From Nocardia cyriacigeorgica (GTDB lineage: Bacteria; Actinomycetota; Actinomycetes; Mycobacteriales; Mycobacteriaceae): a stretch of 44,545 bases of DNA. This document shows positions 17,386-26,055 of the stretch, piece after piece. The stretch covers positions 1 to 44,545 of the forward strand of contig NZ_JAAGUY010000034.1 of NCBI RefSeq assembly GCF_010868145.1, written 5' to 3'. The notes under the pieces were generated by a model, which was not told the DNA's origin, did no database searches, and was given only the letters and a program-made list of their open reading frames with translations. The position numbers were made by a program, and so were the translations under genes. How positions within the stretch are numbered: position 1 is the stretch's first letter; each line of letters begins with the position of its first letter.

Positions 17386-18735
17386 GTGACTACAACACGC
17401 TCCGTTTCCGCCCCATCGGCGAACTCTCGCACCGTGAAGAAAGGCACCACAACCTTTGTCGTCGACACCTCGGTTCTGCTGTCGGATCCCTGGTCGGTCA
17501 CCCGTTTCGGCGAGCACCACGTCGTGCTCCCGCTGGTGGTGATCAGCGAACTCGAAGGCAAACGGCATCACCATGAGCTCGGCTGGTTCGCCCGCGAGGC
17601 GCTACGCATGCTCGACGATCTGCGTGTGCAGTACGGCAGGCTCGACGAGCCGCTGCCGATCGGCACCGACGGCGGCACGTTGCAGGTGGAGCTGAACCAC
17701 ACCGATCCCACGGTGCTACCGGTCGGATTCCGAACCGACACCAACGATTCCCGCATCCTGGCCTGCGCGCTCAATCTCGCCGCCGACGGCCGCACCGTGG
17801 TGTTGGTGTCCAAGGACATCCCGTTGCGGGTCAAGGCGAGTTCGGTGGGTCTACAGGCCGACGAGTACCACGCACAGGACGTGGTGACCTCCGGCTGGGC
17901 GGGCATGGTGGAACTCGACGTCACCACCGATCGGGTGGACGCGCTCTACAGCGAGGGCTCCATTGATCTGGACGAGGCACGGGAACTGCCCTGCCACACC
18001 GGGATCCGGCTGTTGGGCACCAGCTCCAGCGCATTGGGCCGGGTCACCCCGGACAAGCGGGTTCAGCTGGTCCGGGAGCGAGAGGCGTTCGGGTTGCACG
18101 GTCGCTCGGCCGAACAGCGCATCGCCTTGGATCTGCTGCTGGACGAGAGTGTCGGCATCATCTCGCTGGGCGGGCGGGCAGGCACCGGTAAGTCGGCGCT
18201 CGCATTGACCGCGGGCCTGGAAGCGGTGCTGGAGCGGCGGACTCAGCGCAAGGTGGTGGTGTTCCGTCCGCTGTACGCGGTCGGCGGGCAGGAATTGGGC
18301 TACCTGCCCGGCTCCGAGAGCGAGAAGATGGGCCCGTGGGCGCAGGCCGTCTTCGACACCCTCGACGGGCTGGCGAGTCGCGAGGTCATGGAGGAGGTGC
18401 TCAGCCGCGACATGCTGGAAGTGTTGCCGCTCACCCATATTCGTGGCCGTTCGCTGCACGACTCGTTCGTGATCGTCGACGAGGCGCAGTCGCTGGAACG
18501 CAATGTGCTGCTGACGGTGTTGAGCCGGCTCGGCACCGGATCGCGGGTGGTGCTCACCCACGATGTGGCCCAGCGTGACAACCTGCGCGTCGGCAGGCAT
18601 GACGGTGTCGCGGCAGTGATCGAAAAGCTGAAGGGTCACCCATTGTTCGCCCATGTCACCCTCACCCGCAGCGAGCGTTCCCCGATCGCCGCGCTGGTGA
18701 CGGAGATGTTGGAGGAGTACGGACCCAACGCCTGA
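17386..18735 (+). CDS. phoH2: PhoH2: PIN-domain ribonuclease fused to PhoH ATPase/helicase
   Basis: A 449-aa fusion. The N-terminal PIN domain begins at TTFVVDTSVLLSDPWS with the metal-binding Asp at about residue 27. The C-terminal PhoH ATPase carries Walker A GGRAGTGKSALAL (Lys about 269) and Walker B SFVIVDEAQS (Asp-Glu about 365-366). In mycobacteria PhoH2 unwinds and cuts RNA. GTG 17386 is supported by AAAAGGAG 7 nt upstream. Its length is close to Rv1095 (433 aa). In mycobacteria a small upstream antitoxin (phoAT) is described; none is visible here. An intrinsic terminator with a U-tract follows. Confidence 0.95.
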   Translation: MTTTRSVSAPSANSRTVKKGTTTFVVDTSVLLSDPWSVTRFGEHHVVLPLVVISELEGKRHHHELGWFAREALRMLDDLRVQYGRLDEPLPIGTDGGTLQVELNHTDPTVLPVGFRTDTNDSRILACALNLAADGRTVVLVSKDIPLRVKASSVGLQADEYHAQDVVTSGWAGMVELDVTTDRVDALYSEGSIDLDEARELPCHTGIRLLGTSSSALGRVTPDKRVQLVREREAFGLHGRSAEQRIALDLLLDESVGIISLGGRAGTGKSALALTAGLEAVLERRTQRKVVVFRPLYAVGGQELGYLPGSESEKMGPWAQAVFDTLDGLASREVMEEVLSRDMLEVLPLTHIRGRSLHDSFVIVDEAQSLERNVLLTVLSRLGTGSRVVLTHDVAQRDNLRVGRHDGVAAVIEKLKGHPLFAHVTLTRSERSPIAALVTEMLEEYGPNA

Positions 18736-18747
18736 TCGAAGCGGACG

Positions 18748-18785
18748 CAGACCCCCGGCCCGAAGTGGCCGGGGGTCTGTTGTTT
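18748..18785 (+). terminator. Intrinsic terminator of phoH2
   Basis: Perfect 13-bp arms (CAGACCCCCGGCC / GGCCGGGGGTCTG), a 6-nt loop, then TTGTTT. Confidence 0.9.
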
Positions 18786-18871
18786 CCTGTGCGCTGAAGC
18801 GACCGGCGGCCGCCACACTTATTCCGTCGACGGGTGCCGAGCGCCTGTGAGATAAGCGTCAGGCGTGGCTT

Positions 18872-18883
18872 CCCCACGTGGGG
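18872..18883 (+). promoter_or_regulatory. Palindrome at the -35 position of fum
   Basis: CCCCACGTGGGG is a perfect 12-bp palindrome. Its left half sits 17 nt before the proposed -10 box at 18895, so a bound protein would directly affect polymerase. Confidence 0.5.
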
Positions 18884-18894
18884 CGGGCGCGGCA

Positions 18895-18900
18895 TATGGT
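18895..18900 (+). promoter_or_regulatory. Putative -10 box, leaderless fum transcript
   Basis: TATGGT, then 6 nt, then the ATG at 18907. No ribosome site. Confidence 0.6.
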
Positions 18901-18906
18901 CGGACT

Positions 18907-20319
<1,413 letters not shown>

Positions 20320-20342
20320 CTGTCGCGCACCCGAGACCTGAA

Positions 20343-20382
20343 GCGGCCCGTTCGATGATCACACGATCATCGAACGGGCCGC
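20343..20382. terminator. Very strong bidirectional hairpin after fum
   Basis: Perfect 18-bp arms (GCGGCCCGTTCGATGATC / GATCATCGAACGGGCCGC) around ACAC. It lies 23 nt after the fum stop and 5 nt after the stop of the minus-strand 22-codon ORF, so it can end both transcripts. Confidence 0.92.
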
Positions 20383-20387
20383 GGTGC

Positions 20388-20456
20388 TCATTCGGAGGAG
20401 ATCCCGATGAGTTCGCCGATGAAGCTGAAGAGTGCCGCTACTACGTCGAGGAACAT
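20388..20456 (-). CDS. Putative 22-residue hydrophobic peptide
   Basis: A short frame that begins MFLDVVAALFSFIGEL and ends ISSE. It is supported by context: AAGGAAGGTGA lies 8 nt before the ATG, matching the 16S rRNA tail well, and the stop is 5 nt from an 18-bp hairpin terminator. The residue pattern is that of one amphipathic or membrane-seated helix with acidic residues at positions 4, 15 and 22. I do not recognise a family. It could be a small membrane regulator, a toxin-like peptide or a structural peptide of the mycolate envelope; none can be chosen from sequence. A plus-strand frame over the same DNA (39 codons, ATG 20407) also has a GGAGGA, so strand choice is not certain. Confidence 0.5.
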   Translation of the reverse strand: MFLDVVAALFSFIGELIGISSE

Positions 20457-20548
20457 TGCTCTCACCTTCCTTCGGATTTCAGGGTTGTGCAGTCAACCCG
20501 TCCACGATATCCGGGATCGCGGTTGACCAGGGGATAAACCCGGGTTAC

Positions 20549-21406
20549 TCAGCCGCGCAGGTCGGACAGCTCCGCGCGCGCCGCCTCGCCTACCTGCCCC
20601 AGATCGGTGCGATCGAACACATTCCAGCGCTTCAACAGGGGCGCGAAGACCAGTTCGCCTTCCTTGGCCGGATCGTAGATGCCCGCCTCCGCCAGCACTT
20701 CATCGCTACTGCGGCCGTCCGGCAGCGCGACGGTCGGGACGTGGAAGTCGGCGATACGGTCGGCGATGGCGCGCATGGTCTGATCGGGGGCCTGTGCGAA
20801 AGCGGCGTCGATCAGGGCGGCGAAGAACTCGGCCTGCAGTTCGTCATCGACGGCAATACGCTCGCTGATCGAGGTGACGATCGGGTTCTCGTTCAGTGCG
20901 GCGGTATTGCGGTGCCTGACGGCCGAGGCGGCTTCCTCGAACGCGGCGTTGGCCAGCACGTCGAGCAGATGCAGCGGGGCGCGGCGGAAACCCTTGGTCA
21001 TGTGATCCATGCGCAGCCGCTCCAGCTCCACCGGATCCACCGCACGGGTCACCATGAGGTAGTTGCGGATCATGATCTCGTGCCGATTCTCCTCGGCCGT
21101 CCAGCGGCCGACCCAGCGCCACCAGGAGCCGGTACGCAGGTACTTGCCGATCTCACGGTGGTAGGAGGGCAGATTGTCGGCGATCAGCACGCTGACGGTC
21201 AGCGCCAGCTTGGCGACCTCACTCAGTTCGGACTGATCCGGTTCCCAGTCGGTACCACCGAGGAAGCCGAAGTTGCGGCCGTCGTCCCACGGCACATAAT
21301 CGTGCGGCTGCCAGCCGTCGGCGGCCTCGATATGGCGGCGAAGGTTCAGTTCCACCTCCACCGCGAGCGACTCGAGCAGTTCGCGATCGGTCAAGAGAGT
21401 TTGCAC
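20549..21406 (-). CDS. desA2: DesA2-type acyl-ACP desaturase homologue with degraded second iron motif
   Basis: A 285-aa protein of the soluble di-iron acyl-ACP desaturase family, resembling M. tuberculosis DesA2 (Rv1094): HDYVPWDDGRNFGFLGG, RWTAEENRHE, then NAAFEEAASAVRHRNTA. The first ligand set is intact (Glu106/His109 in EENRH, Glu158 in FEEA, Asp77 at the first helix position). The second ExxH motif, normally DExxH, reads DDELQAEFF, so the expected Glu is Asp188 and the His is Gln191. The enzyme may bind iron poorly or act as a non-desaturating homologue. GTG 21406 follows TAGGTT by 6 nt. In M. tuberculosis this gene follows glyA1; here it lies after fum in reverse orientation. Confidence 0.88.
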   Translation of the reverse strand: MQTLLTDRELLESLAVEVELNLRRHIEAADGWQPHDYVPWDDGRNFGFLGGTDWEPDQSELSEVAKLALTVSVLIADNLPSYHREIGKYLRTGSWWRWVGRWTAEENRHEIMIRNYLMVTRAVDPVELERLRMDHMTKGFRRAPLHLLDVLANAAFEEAASAVRHRNTAALNENPIVTSISERIAVDDELQAEFFAALIDAAFAQAPDQTMRAIADRIADFHVPTVALPDGRSSDEVLAEAGIYDPAKEGELVFAPLLKRWNVFDRTDLGQVGEAARAELSDLRG

Positions 21407-21412
21407 CGCACC

Positions 21413-21418
21413 AACCTA
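21413..21418 (-). promoter_or_regulatory. Putative -10 box, leaderless desA2-like gene
   Basis: On the minus strand TAGGTT, then 6 nt, then the GTG at 21406. Confidence 0.55.
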
Positions 21419-21484
21419 GCCGTTGCGTGGATCACGTGGGGGAGCACGGGGGTATCGCGCCCGGGCGCGCGGGGCGCGGCATCC

Positions 21485-21511
21485 GGCCGGGCACCTGCGA
21501 GGTGCCCGGCC
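21485..21511 (-). terminator. Hairpin after the LGFP lipoprotein gene
   Basis: Perfect 12-bp arms (GGCCGGGCACCT / AGGTGCCCGGCC) with a 3-nt loop, 9 nt past the lipoprotein stop. It separates that gene from desA2 downstream. Confidence 0.8.
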
Positions 21512-21520
21512 TGCGCGTGT

Positions 21521-22141
21521 CTACTTCTCGGTGACGGTGGTCTGACCGTTCACCCAGACGATGGTGCCGCCGGTGAACTCGCTCTTCTTGCCGCCATCTG
21601 CCGTGGTTTCCTCATCGGTGACCGGGTAGCCGAGCGTGCCGTTGGCGCCGCCGTTCTCCTCCCACGTCTCACGGATATCGCCCCAAACGATGTGGGCGCC
21701 GGAATCCGGGCTCCAGTAGATGGTGCCGCCGACGAAGTCCTGGTAGCGGCCACCGTTGGGGCCGGACTCCTCGGCTTCCTCCGGCGCACCGAGCGGGCTG
21801 TCCGGGCCGCCGGTCTCGACGTACTTGGTGTAGATGACATCGGAAACGACGATCTCGCCGTTCGGGGTGTTGATCTTGGTCTCGCCCATGGCGCCGGGAG
21901 TCTCACCGCCGGTTGCGGTGCCGGTTGGCATCGCGGTTCCGGTCGCGGAACCGTCGTGGTCCATATGCCCGGTTTCGCCAGGGCCCATCGGGCCGGTTTC
22001 GCCGGGGGCCATCATCGAGGTCATGGAGCCGACGGTGTCGTTCGCGGTATCGGAGTCATCGTCGCCACAGCCGGCTACGAGCAGACCCGAAGCGGCGATC
22101 GCCATGGCGAATCCGGCGGTACGTCGAGCGAATTGGTGCAT
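21521..22141 (-). CDS. LGFP-repeat lipoprotein with Met/His-rich linker
   Basis: A 206-aa exported lipoprotein. ATG 22141 is chosen because GAGAGG lies 6 nt upstream; longer frames start at 22147 and 22165. The signal peptide ends at a lipobox (LLVAGC, Cys25), so the protein should be anchored in the membrane facing the envelope. Residues about 30-80 are Gly/Thr/Met/His-rich, with GETGPMGPGETGHMDHDG-like text. The C-terminal part has LGFP-type repeats (PLGAPEEAE...DFVGGTIYWSPDSGAHIVWGDI and LGYPVTDEE...FTGGTIVWV segments). LGFP repeats are associated with cell-wall anchoring in Corynebacteriales, and the Met/His segment may bind a metal. A strong hairpin ends the gene. Confidence 0.85.
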   Translation of the reverse strand: MHQFARRTAGFAMAIAASGLLVAGCGDDDSDTANDTVGSMTSMMAPGETGPMGPGETGHMDHDGSATGTAMPTGTATGGETPGAMGETKINTPNGEIVVSDVIYTKYVETGGPDSPLGAPEEAEESGPNGGRYQDFVGGTIYWSPDSGAHIVWGDIRETWEENGGANGTLGYPVTDEETTADGGKKSEFTGGTIVWVNGQTTVTEK

Positions 22142-22512
22142 GTCCATCCTCTCGGGAGTGGTCACACGCGGTCACCGCGGAGCCGCGGTGATGCCACGCG
22201 CAAACCGGAGCCGACGCTCGGCAAAGCCTTGGCGAACAAGAGAACTGAACGCGCGACCATTACTGAGCTGGTACCCACGCGGATATTACCCGGAGGAATG
22301 TGAACTAAACGACACGCTGAGCGATTGCTGTGTGGCCCGAGTTTCGTCGTATGAGAGTTCGGATATGGAACCGAGGATCGGCACAGGGACCGAAGCGCGC
22401 GAGCCACATCACCCGACGCAGCGCCGGGCAATGTGCGGACAACCGCCGAACCCGACCCGACGCACCCGGTCGGTCGAACTCAATTTTCGAGCGAAGCGAG
22501 ACCGAACATAGA

Positions 22513-22603
22513 GTTCGCGGCCCGTCTCGCGTCTCCGCTGCCGCTGCGCAAGCCGAAGGCAAGCAGTGGCAGCGGAGACGCGAGACCCAAGGGGGCCGCG
22601 AAC
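22513..22603. repeat. Long compound hairpin
   Basis: Inner arms 22524-22542 and 22568-22586 are perfectly complementary over 19 bp and extend inward 5 more pairs (one G-T). Outer arms 22513-22523 and 22593-22603 add 11 perfect pairs after a 6-nt bulge on the right side. Total pairing is about 35 bp around a short loop that itself contains GCC-GAA-GGC. It lies about 70 nt downstream of the glpX stop on the glpX-sense strand, so it could act as a terminator, RNA stabiliser or mobile palindromic repeat. Confidence 0.8.
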
Positions 22604-22667
22604 ACGCGGCGCCGTAGGCGCCGCAATCAGACAGAGCCCGCGAACACGCAGCGCCGCAGGAGCTGCC
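22596..22667. repeat. Two tandem 42-nt hairpin units
   Basis: CCGCGAACACGCRGCGCCG occurs at 22596-22614 and 22638-22656, 42 nt apart with one mismatch. Each copy opens a small hairpin: GCGGCGCC-GTA-GGCGCCGC (perfect) and GCAGCGCC-GCA-GGAGCTGC (one mismatch). The first unit shares bases with the outer right arm of the long hairpin. Confidence 0.7.
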
Positions 22668-22672
22668 AAAAA

Positions 22673-23716
22673 TTACGGCAAGGGCGGGTTGGCGTCGTCG
22701 TCGCCGTGGAAATCGACCGACGAGTATTCGCGCAGCTTGGTGAGACGATGGTAGGCGTCGATCATGCGGACCGTGCCGGACTTCGATCGCATGACGATCG
22801 ACTGGGTCGAGGCACCGCCGCCGTAGTAGCGCACGCCGCGCAGCAGATCGCCGTCGGTGACGCCGGTGGCGCAGAAGAAGACGTTCTCACCGGACACCAG
22901 ATCCTCGGTGCTCAGCACGCGATCCAGATCGTGACCGGCGTCGACCGCCTTCTGGCGCTCCTCCTCGTCCTTCGGCGCGAGCATGCCCTGCAGTTCGCCG
23001 CCCATACAGCGCATCGCGGCGGCGGCGATGATGCCCTCGGGGGTGCCGCCGACGCCGACCAGGATGTCGGTGCCCGAATCGGGTCGGGCCGCGGCGATGG
23101 CACCCGCGACGTCACCGTCGGAGATCAGACGGATGCGCGCGCCCGCATCGCGCACCTGCTGGATGAGCTCGGCGTGGCGCGGACGATCGAGGATGCAGAC
23201 GGTGAGATCGGAGACCGAGGAGCTCTTGGCCTTGGCGACCTTGCGGATGTTGTCGCCGATCGGGGCGGAGATATCGATCACACCGGCGGCGTCGGGGCCG
23301 ACAGCGATCTTGTGCATGTAGAACACGGCGGACGGATCGAACATCGCGCCACGTTCGGCGACCGCGAGCACCGAGATCGCTCCGGGCGAGCCCTTCGACA
23401 TCAGGGTGGTGCCGTCGATCGGGTCGACGGCGAAGTCGACCTCGGGGCCGTCGCCGTTGCCGACCAGCTCACCGTTGTAGAGCATGGGCGCTTCGTCCTT
23501 CTCGCCCTCGCCGATGACCACGATGCCCTGCATCGACACCGAGCTGACCAGCTGGCGCATGGCATCGACGGCCGCACCGTCGCCGCCTTCCTTGTCGCCG
23601 CGGCCGACCCAGCGGCCTGCGGCCATGGCACCTGCCTCGGTGACCCGGACCAACTCCAGTGCGAGGTTGCGGTCGGGCGCCTCGCGGCGGCTCGGGGCGG
23701 GCGAAGATGCCGTCAT
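22673..23716 (-). CDS. glpX: Fructose-1,6-bisphosphatase, class II (GlpX)
   Basis: Hydrolyses fructose 1,6-bisphosphate to fructose 6-phosphate, a committed gluconeogenic step and essential for growth on fatty acids in mycobacteria. The 347-aa length is usual. Metal and substrate motifs are GEGEKDEAPMLYNGE, VDPIDGTTLMSKG, GVGGTPEGIIAAAA and CATGVTDGDLLRGV. The ATG at 23716 has AAGGAGG upstream. It is divergent from the DUF4245 gene, as Rv1099c is from Rv1100. The repeat-rich DNA described at 22142-22672 lies directly downstream. Confidence 0.97.
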   Translation of the reverse strand: MTASSPAPSRREAPDRNLALELVRVTEAGAMAAGRWVGRGDKEGGDGAAVDAMRQLVSSVSMQGIVVIGEGEKDEAPMLYNGELVGNGDGPEVDFAVDPIDGTTLMSKGSPGAISVLAVAERGAMFDPSAVFYMHKIAVGPDAAGVIDISAPIGDNIRKVAKAKSSSVSDLTVCILDRPRHAELIQQVRDAGARIRLISDGDVAGAIAAARPDSGTDILVGVGGTPEGIIAAAAMRCMGGELQGMLAPKDEEERQKAVDAGHDLDRVLSTEDLVSGENVFFCATGVTDGDLLRGVRYYGGGASTQSIVMRSKSGTVRMIDAYHRLTKLREYSSVDFHGDDDANPPLP

Positions 23717-23832
23717 AGCGGTGTGCCTCCTTGGCTCGTACTTACGCTGGGCATTGTCTCATTCGGCAGGCAGGCACCCGTGCACACCTGGCATGGGACG
23801 GGGCCGTGCCGGTGTGATCGCCGTCGCGAGTG

Positions 23833-23838
23833 GATACT
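23833..23838 (+). promoter_or_regulatory. Possible -10 box, DUF4245 gene
   Basis: GATACT lies 7 nt before the GTG at 23846. It is less canonical than the others (first base G), and GGGGAG between them could be a weak ribosome site. Confidence 0.35.
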
Positions 23839-23845
23839 GGGGAGC

Positions 23846-24415
23846 GTGTCGTACCAAAAGCCACGCATCATGAACGACTACCGGGATCTGTTCTGGTCGC
23901 TGATCCCGCTGGCGCTGATCGCCGTGGTCTTCGCGGGGCTGGCCAGCCAGTGCAGCTTCTCCGCCGACGGTCCGACACAGGGCCAGATCCCCAGCTTCGA
24001 CGCGAAGACCGCGCTGGAATCCGACGCCGCCAATCTGAGCTTCCCGATCCGTGCGCCGGCCGTGCCCGAGGGCTGGACGCCGAACTCGGGTAGCCGCGAC
24101 ACCATCACCGAACAAGGCGGCGGCACCGTCAGCACCATCGGCTACATCACCCCGGCGGGCACCTATATGGAGCTCAACCAGAGCAATGCCACCGAGGTCG
24201 CCTTCGCCCGGCACACCCTCGGTTCCCGATATGCCAGCGGCACACGGGATATCGGCGCGCAGAAGTGGGTCGTCTACGACGAACCCGGCGAAGAATCGGC
24301 GTGGATCGCCGACTTCGGCCAGTCCAGGGTGCTGATCCGCGGCGCGGGTGACGAGGCAGCGTTCACCACACTCGCCGAAGCTGTCACGGCAGCTGCCCCG
24401 CTGCCGAAGAAGTAG
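23846..24415 (+). CDS. DUF4245 membrane-anchored protein
   Basis: A 189-aa protein with one N-terminal TM helix (LFWSLIPLALIAVVFAGLA) and an extracytoplasmic domain. The conserved part includes FPIRAPAVPEGWTPNS, GTYMELNQS, and QKWVVYDEP...SAWI. It corresponds to Rv1100 by position. GTG 23846 is chosen because it keeps the conserved KPRIMNDYRD segment before the TM helix; ATG 23870 would remove most of it. No function is known. It is divergent from glpX and converges on xseB with 13 nt between stops. Confidence 0.85.
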   Translation: MSYQKPRIMNDYRDLFWSLIPLALIAVVFAGLASQCSFSADGPTQGQIPSFDAKTALESDAANLSFPIRAPAVPEGWTPNSGSRDTITEQGGGTVSTIGYITPAGTYMELNQSNATEVAFARHTLGSRYASGTRDIGAQKWVVYDEPGEESAWIADFGQSRVLIRGAGDEAAFTTLAEAVTAAAPLPKK

Positions 24416-24428
24416 ACCCGAAGATCGT

Positions 24429-24680
24429 TTACTCGCCGTCGACCTCGGCGCGCGACAGCGCGTCCTCGACACGTTTACGCGCACCGGCCAGATGTTGTTC
24501 GCAGCGGTTGGCGAGGGCTTCGCCGCGCTCCCACAACGTCAGGGATTCGTCGAGGTCGAGGCCACCCTGCTCGAGCATCCTGACGACGTTGACCAGCTCG
24601 TCACGGGCACGTTCGTAGCCGAAGGTGGCGATCTCGGCCTGATCGTCGGTCGGCTGGTCCTCGGCGGGCTCGGGCAACAT
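24429..24680 (-). CDS. xseB: Exodeoxyribonuclease VII small subunit
   Basis: An 83-aa acidic helical protein that binds the large subunit to form exonuclease VII, which degrades single-stranded DNA. The family core is visible in FGYERARDELVNVVRMLEQGGLDLDESLTLWERGEALANRCEQHL (quoted here only in outline: an LxxVVxxLE segment followed by LDESLxLWERG). ATG 24680 has GAGAGGA upstream. It lies 37 nt downstream of xseA in the same direction and is probably cotranscribed. Confidence 0.93.
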   Translation of the reverse strand: MLPEPAEDQPTDDQAEIATFGYERARDELVNVVRMLEQGGLDLDESLTLWERGEALANRCEQHLAGARKRVEDALSRAEVDGE

Positions 24681-24717
24681 CGGTCCTCTCGGTCGGGTGT
24701 GTGGTCTGGCGACGCGG

Positions 24718-26055
24718 TCAGTGGGTGGAGTCGGTCCGGTCGGAATCCGGTGGCGCTGCACGGGTGCCGAGCGGGGTCGTGCCGAGGGCGGCCGCGGAGA
24801 TGGCGCCGTCTGCGACGCGGACGCGCAGCTGACTGCCCGCCGGTGCGTCATCGATGCTGTGCACCACATGACGTTCCTGGCCGGTGACCCGTTGGACCAC
24901 CGCGTAGCCGCGGGACATGGTCGCCGCCGGGCCGACCGCGGTCAGCTTCTCGCGCAGGTGCCGGGTGGTGGTGGATTCGGCGTGGATGAGGTGCTCGGCG
25001 CAGCGGCGGGCGGAGGTGCGCAGCCGTTCCACCTCGTCGACGCGATGACGCAGTTCGCGCAGCGGATCGGAGAGTACCGGCCGGGAACGCAGCTGGTCGA
25101 GTGCGCGGGTCTCGCGGTCCACCCAGCCGCGAAGCGCTGCGGCCGAGCGGGCGCGCAGTTCACGCACCCCGGCCAGTTCGGCGGCGGCATCCGGCACGAT
25201 CCGTTTGGCGGCATCGGTCGGGGTGGCGGCGCGCACATCGGCGACCAGGTCGCTGAGCGGGTTGTCGGGTTCGTGTCCGATGGCGCTGACGATCGGGGTG
25301 GTCGCGGCGACGATGGCCCGGCACAGTGCCTCATCGGAGAACGGCAGCAGATCCTCGACACTGCCGCCGCCGCGCGCCAGCACGATCACATCGACCGACG
25401 GGTCGCGGTCCAGCTCGGACAGCGCGGTCATGATCTGGGGCACGGCGGTCGGTCCCTGCACGGCGGTATTGCGGATCTCGAAACGCACCGCGGGCCACCG
25501 GGTTCGTGCGACGGTCAGCACATCGTGTTCGGCGGCACTGGCGCGCCCGGTGATGAGCCCGATCGTGGTGGGCAGGAACGGAATCGGCCGTTTCAGCCGG
25601 GGATCGAACAGGCCCTCGGCCGCCAGCAGTGCCTTCAAACGTTCGATCCTGGCCAGCAGCTCGCCGACACCGACGGCGCGGATCTCGGTGACACGCAACG
25701 ACAGCGTGCCACGGCCGGTGAAGAAGGACAGCTTCCCGTACACCACGACCCGGCTGCCCTCCTGCAGCGGGACCGGGGAGTTACGGATGAGCGCGGGATC
25801 ACACGTCACCGACAACGACATGTCGGCCGACGGGTCGCGCAGAACGAGAAAGGCGGTCCGGGTACCCGGCCGCATCGAGATCTGGGTGATCTGGCCTTCC
25901 ACCCAGACGCTGCCCAGCCGATCGATCCACTGGGCGACCTTGATCGAGACCGAGCGCACCGGCCACGGCTGGTCGGCGGAGTTGGCGGGCGCGGCGCGTT
26001 CGGGCCGGCCGGGAGTGTCCCGGCCGGCCGTCGGTGTCGAAGAGGGTTCGGTCAC
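24718..26055 (-). CDS. xseA: Exodeoxyribonuclease VII large subunit
   Basis: Catalytic subunit of exonuclease VII in DNA repair and processing. The 445-aa protein has an N-terminal OB-fold (VWVEGQITQISMRPGTRTAFLVLRD region, residues about 50-100), the catalytic part with VIVLARGGGSVEDLLPFSDE and SAIGHEPDNPLSDLVAD, and a C-terminal helical arm ending at MSRGYAVVQR. The GTG start overlaps the stop of the upstream gene (GTGA), so translation is coupled to it. xseB follows in the same operon, as in Rv1108c-Rv1107c. Confidence 0.96.
   Translation of the reverse strand: MTEPSSTPTAGRDTPGRPERAAPANSADQPWPVRSVSIKVAQWIDRLGSVWVEGQITQISMRPGTRTAFLVLRDPSADMSLSVTCDPALIRNSPVPLQEGSRVVVYGKLSFFTGRGTLSLRVTEIRAVGVGELLARIERLKALLAAEGLFDPRLKRPIPFLPTTIGLITGRASAAEHDVLTVARTRWPAVRFEIRNTAVQGPTAVPQIMTALSELDRDPSVDVIVLARGGGSVEDLLPFSDEALCRAIVAATTPIVSAIGHEPDNPLSDLVADVRAATPTDAAKRIVPDAAAELAGVRELRARSAAALRGWVDRETRALDQLRSRPVLSDPLRELRHRVDEVERLRTSARRCAEHLIHAESTTTRHLREKLTAVGPAATMSRGYAVVQRVTGQERHVVHSIDDAPAGSQLRVRVADGAISAAALGTTPLGTRAAPPDSDRTDSTH

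Larger units (their letters stand above)
22142..22672. repeat. Intergenic palindrome-rich repeat region between glpX and the lipoprotein gene
   Basis: No gene is supported in these 531 nt. The right half (about 22477-22672) is built of nested inverted and direct repeats described in separate entries. The sequence GAGCGAAGCGAGACCGAA at about 22491 resembles the start of fum. The left half holds the lipoprotein promoter area and no structure I can name. Open frames cross the region on both strands but read as Arg/Ala-rich text typical of GC-rich non-coding DNA. Confidence 0.6.

Noticed and set aside
20432..22303. 623-codon plus-strand open frame across desA2-like and lipoprotein genes
   Set aside because: It runs through two real genes, two promoters and a perfect hairpin terminator; no recognisable domain.
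22142..22672. CRISPR-like array suggested by repeated units near 22.6 kb
   Set aside because: Only two 42-nt units exist, with no spacers of constant length and no cas genes; the units are hairpins within a larger palindrome.
22433..24415. 660-codon version of the DUF4245 gene
   Set aside because: The extension is antisense to glpX and covers the repeat block; the protein-like part begins only at 23846.
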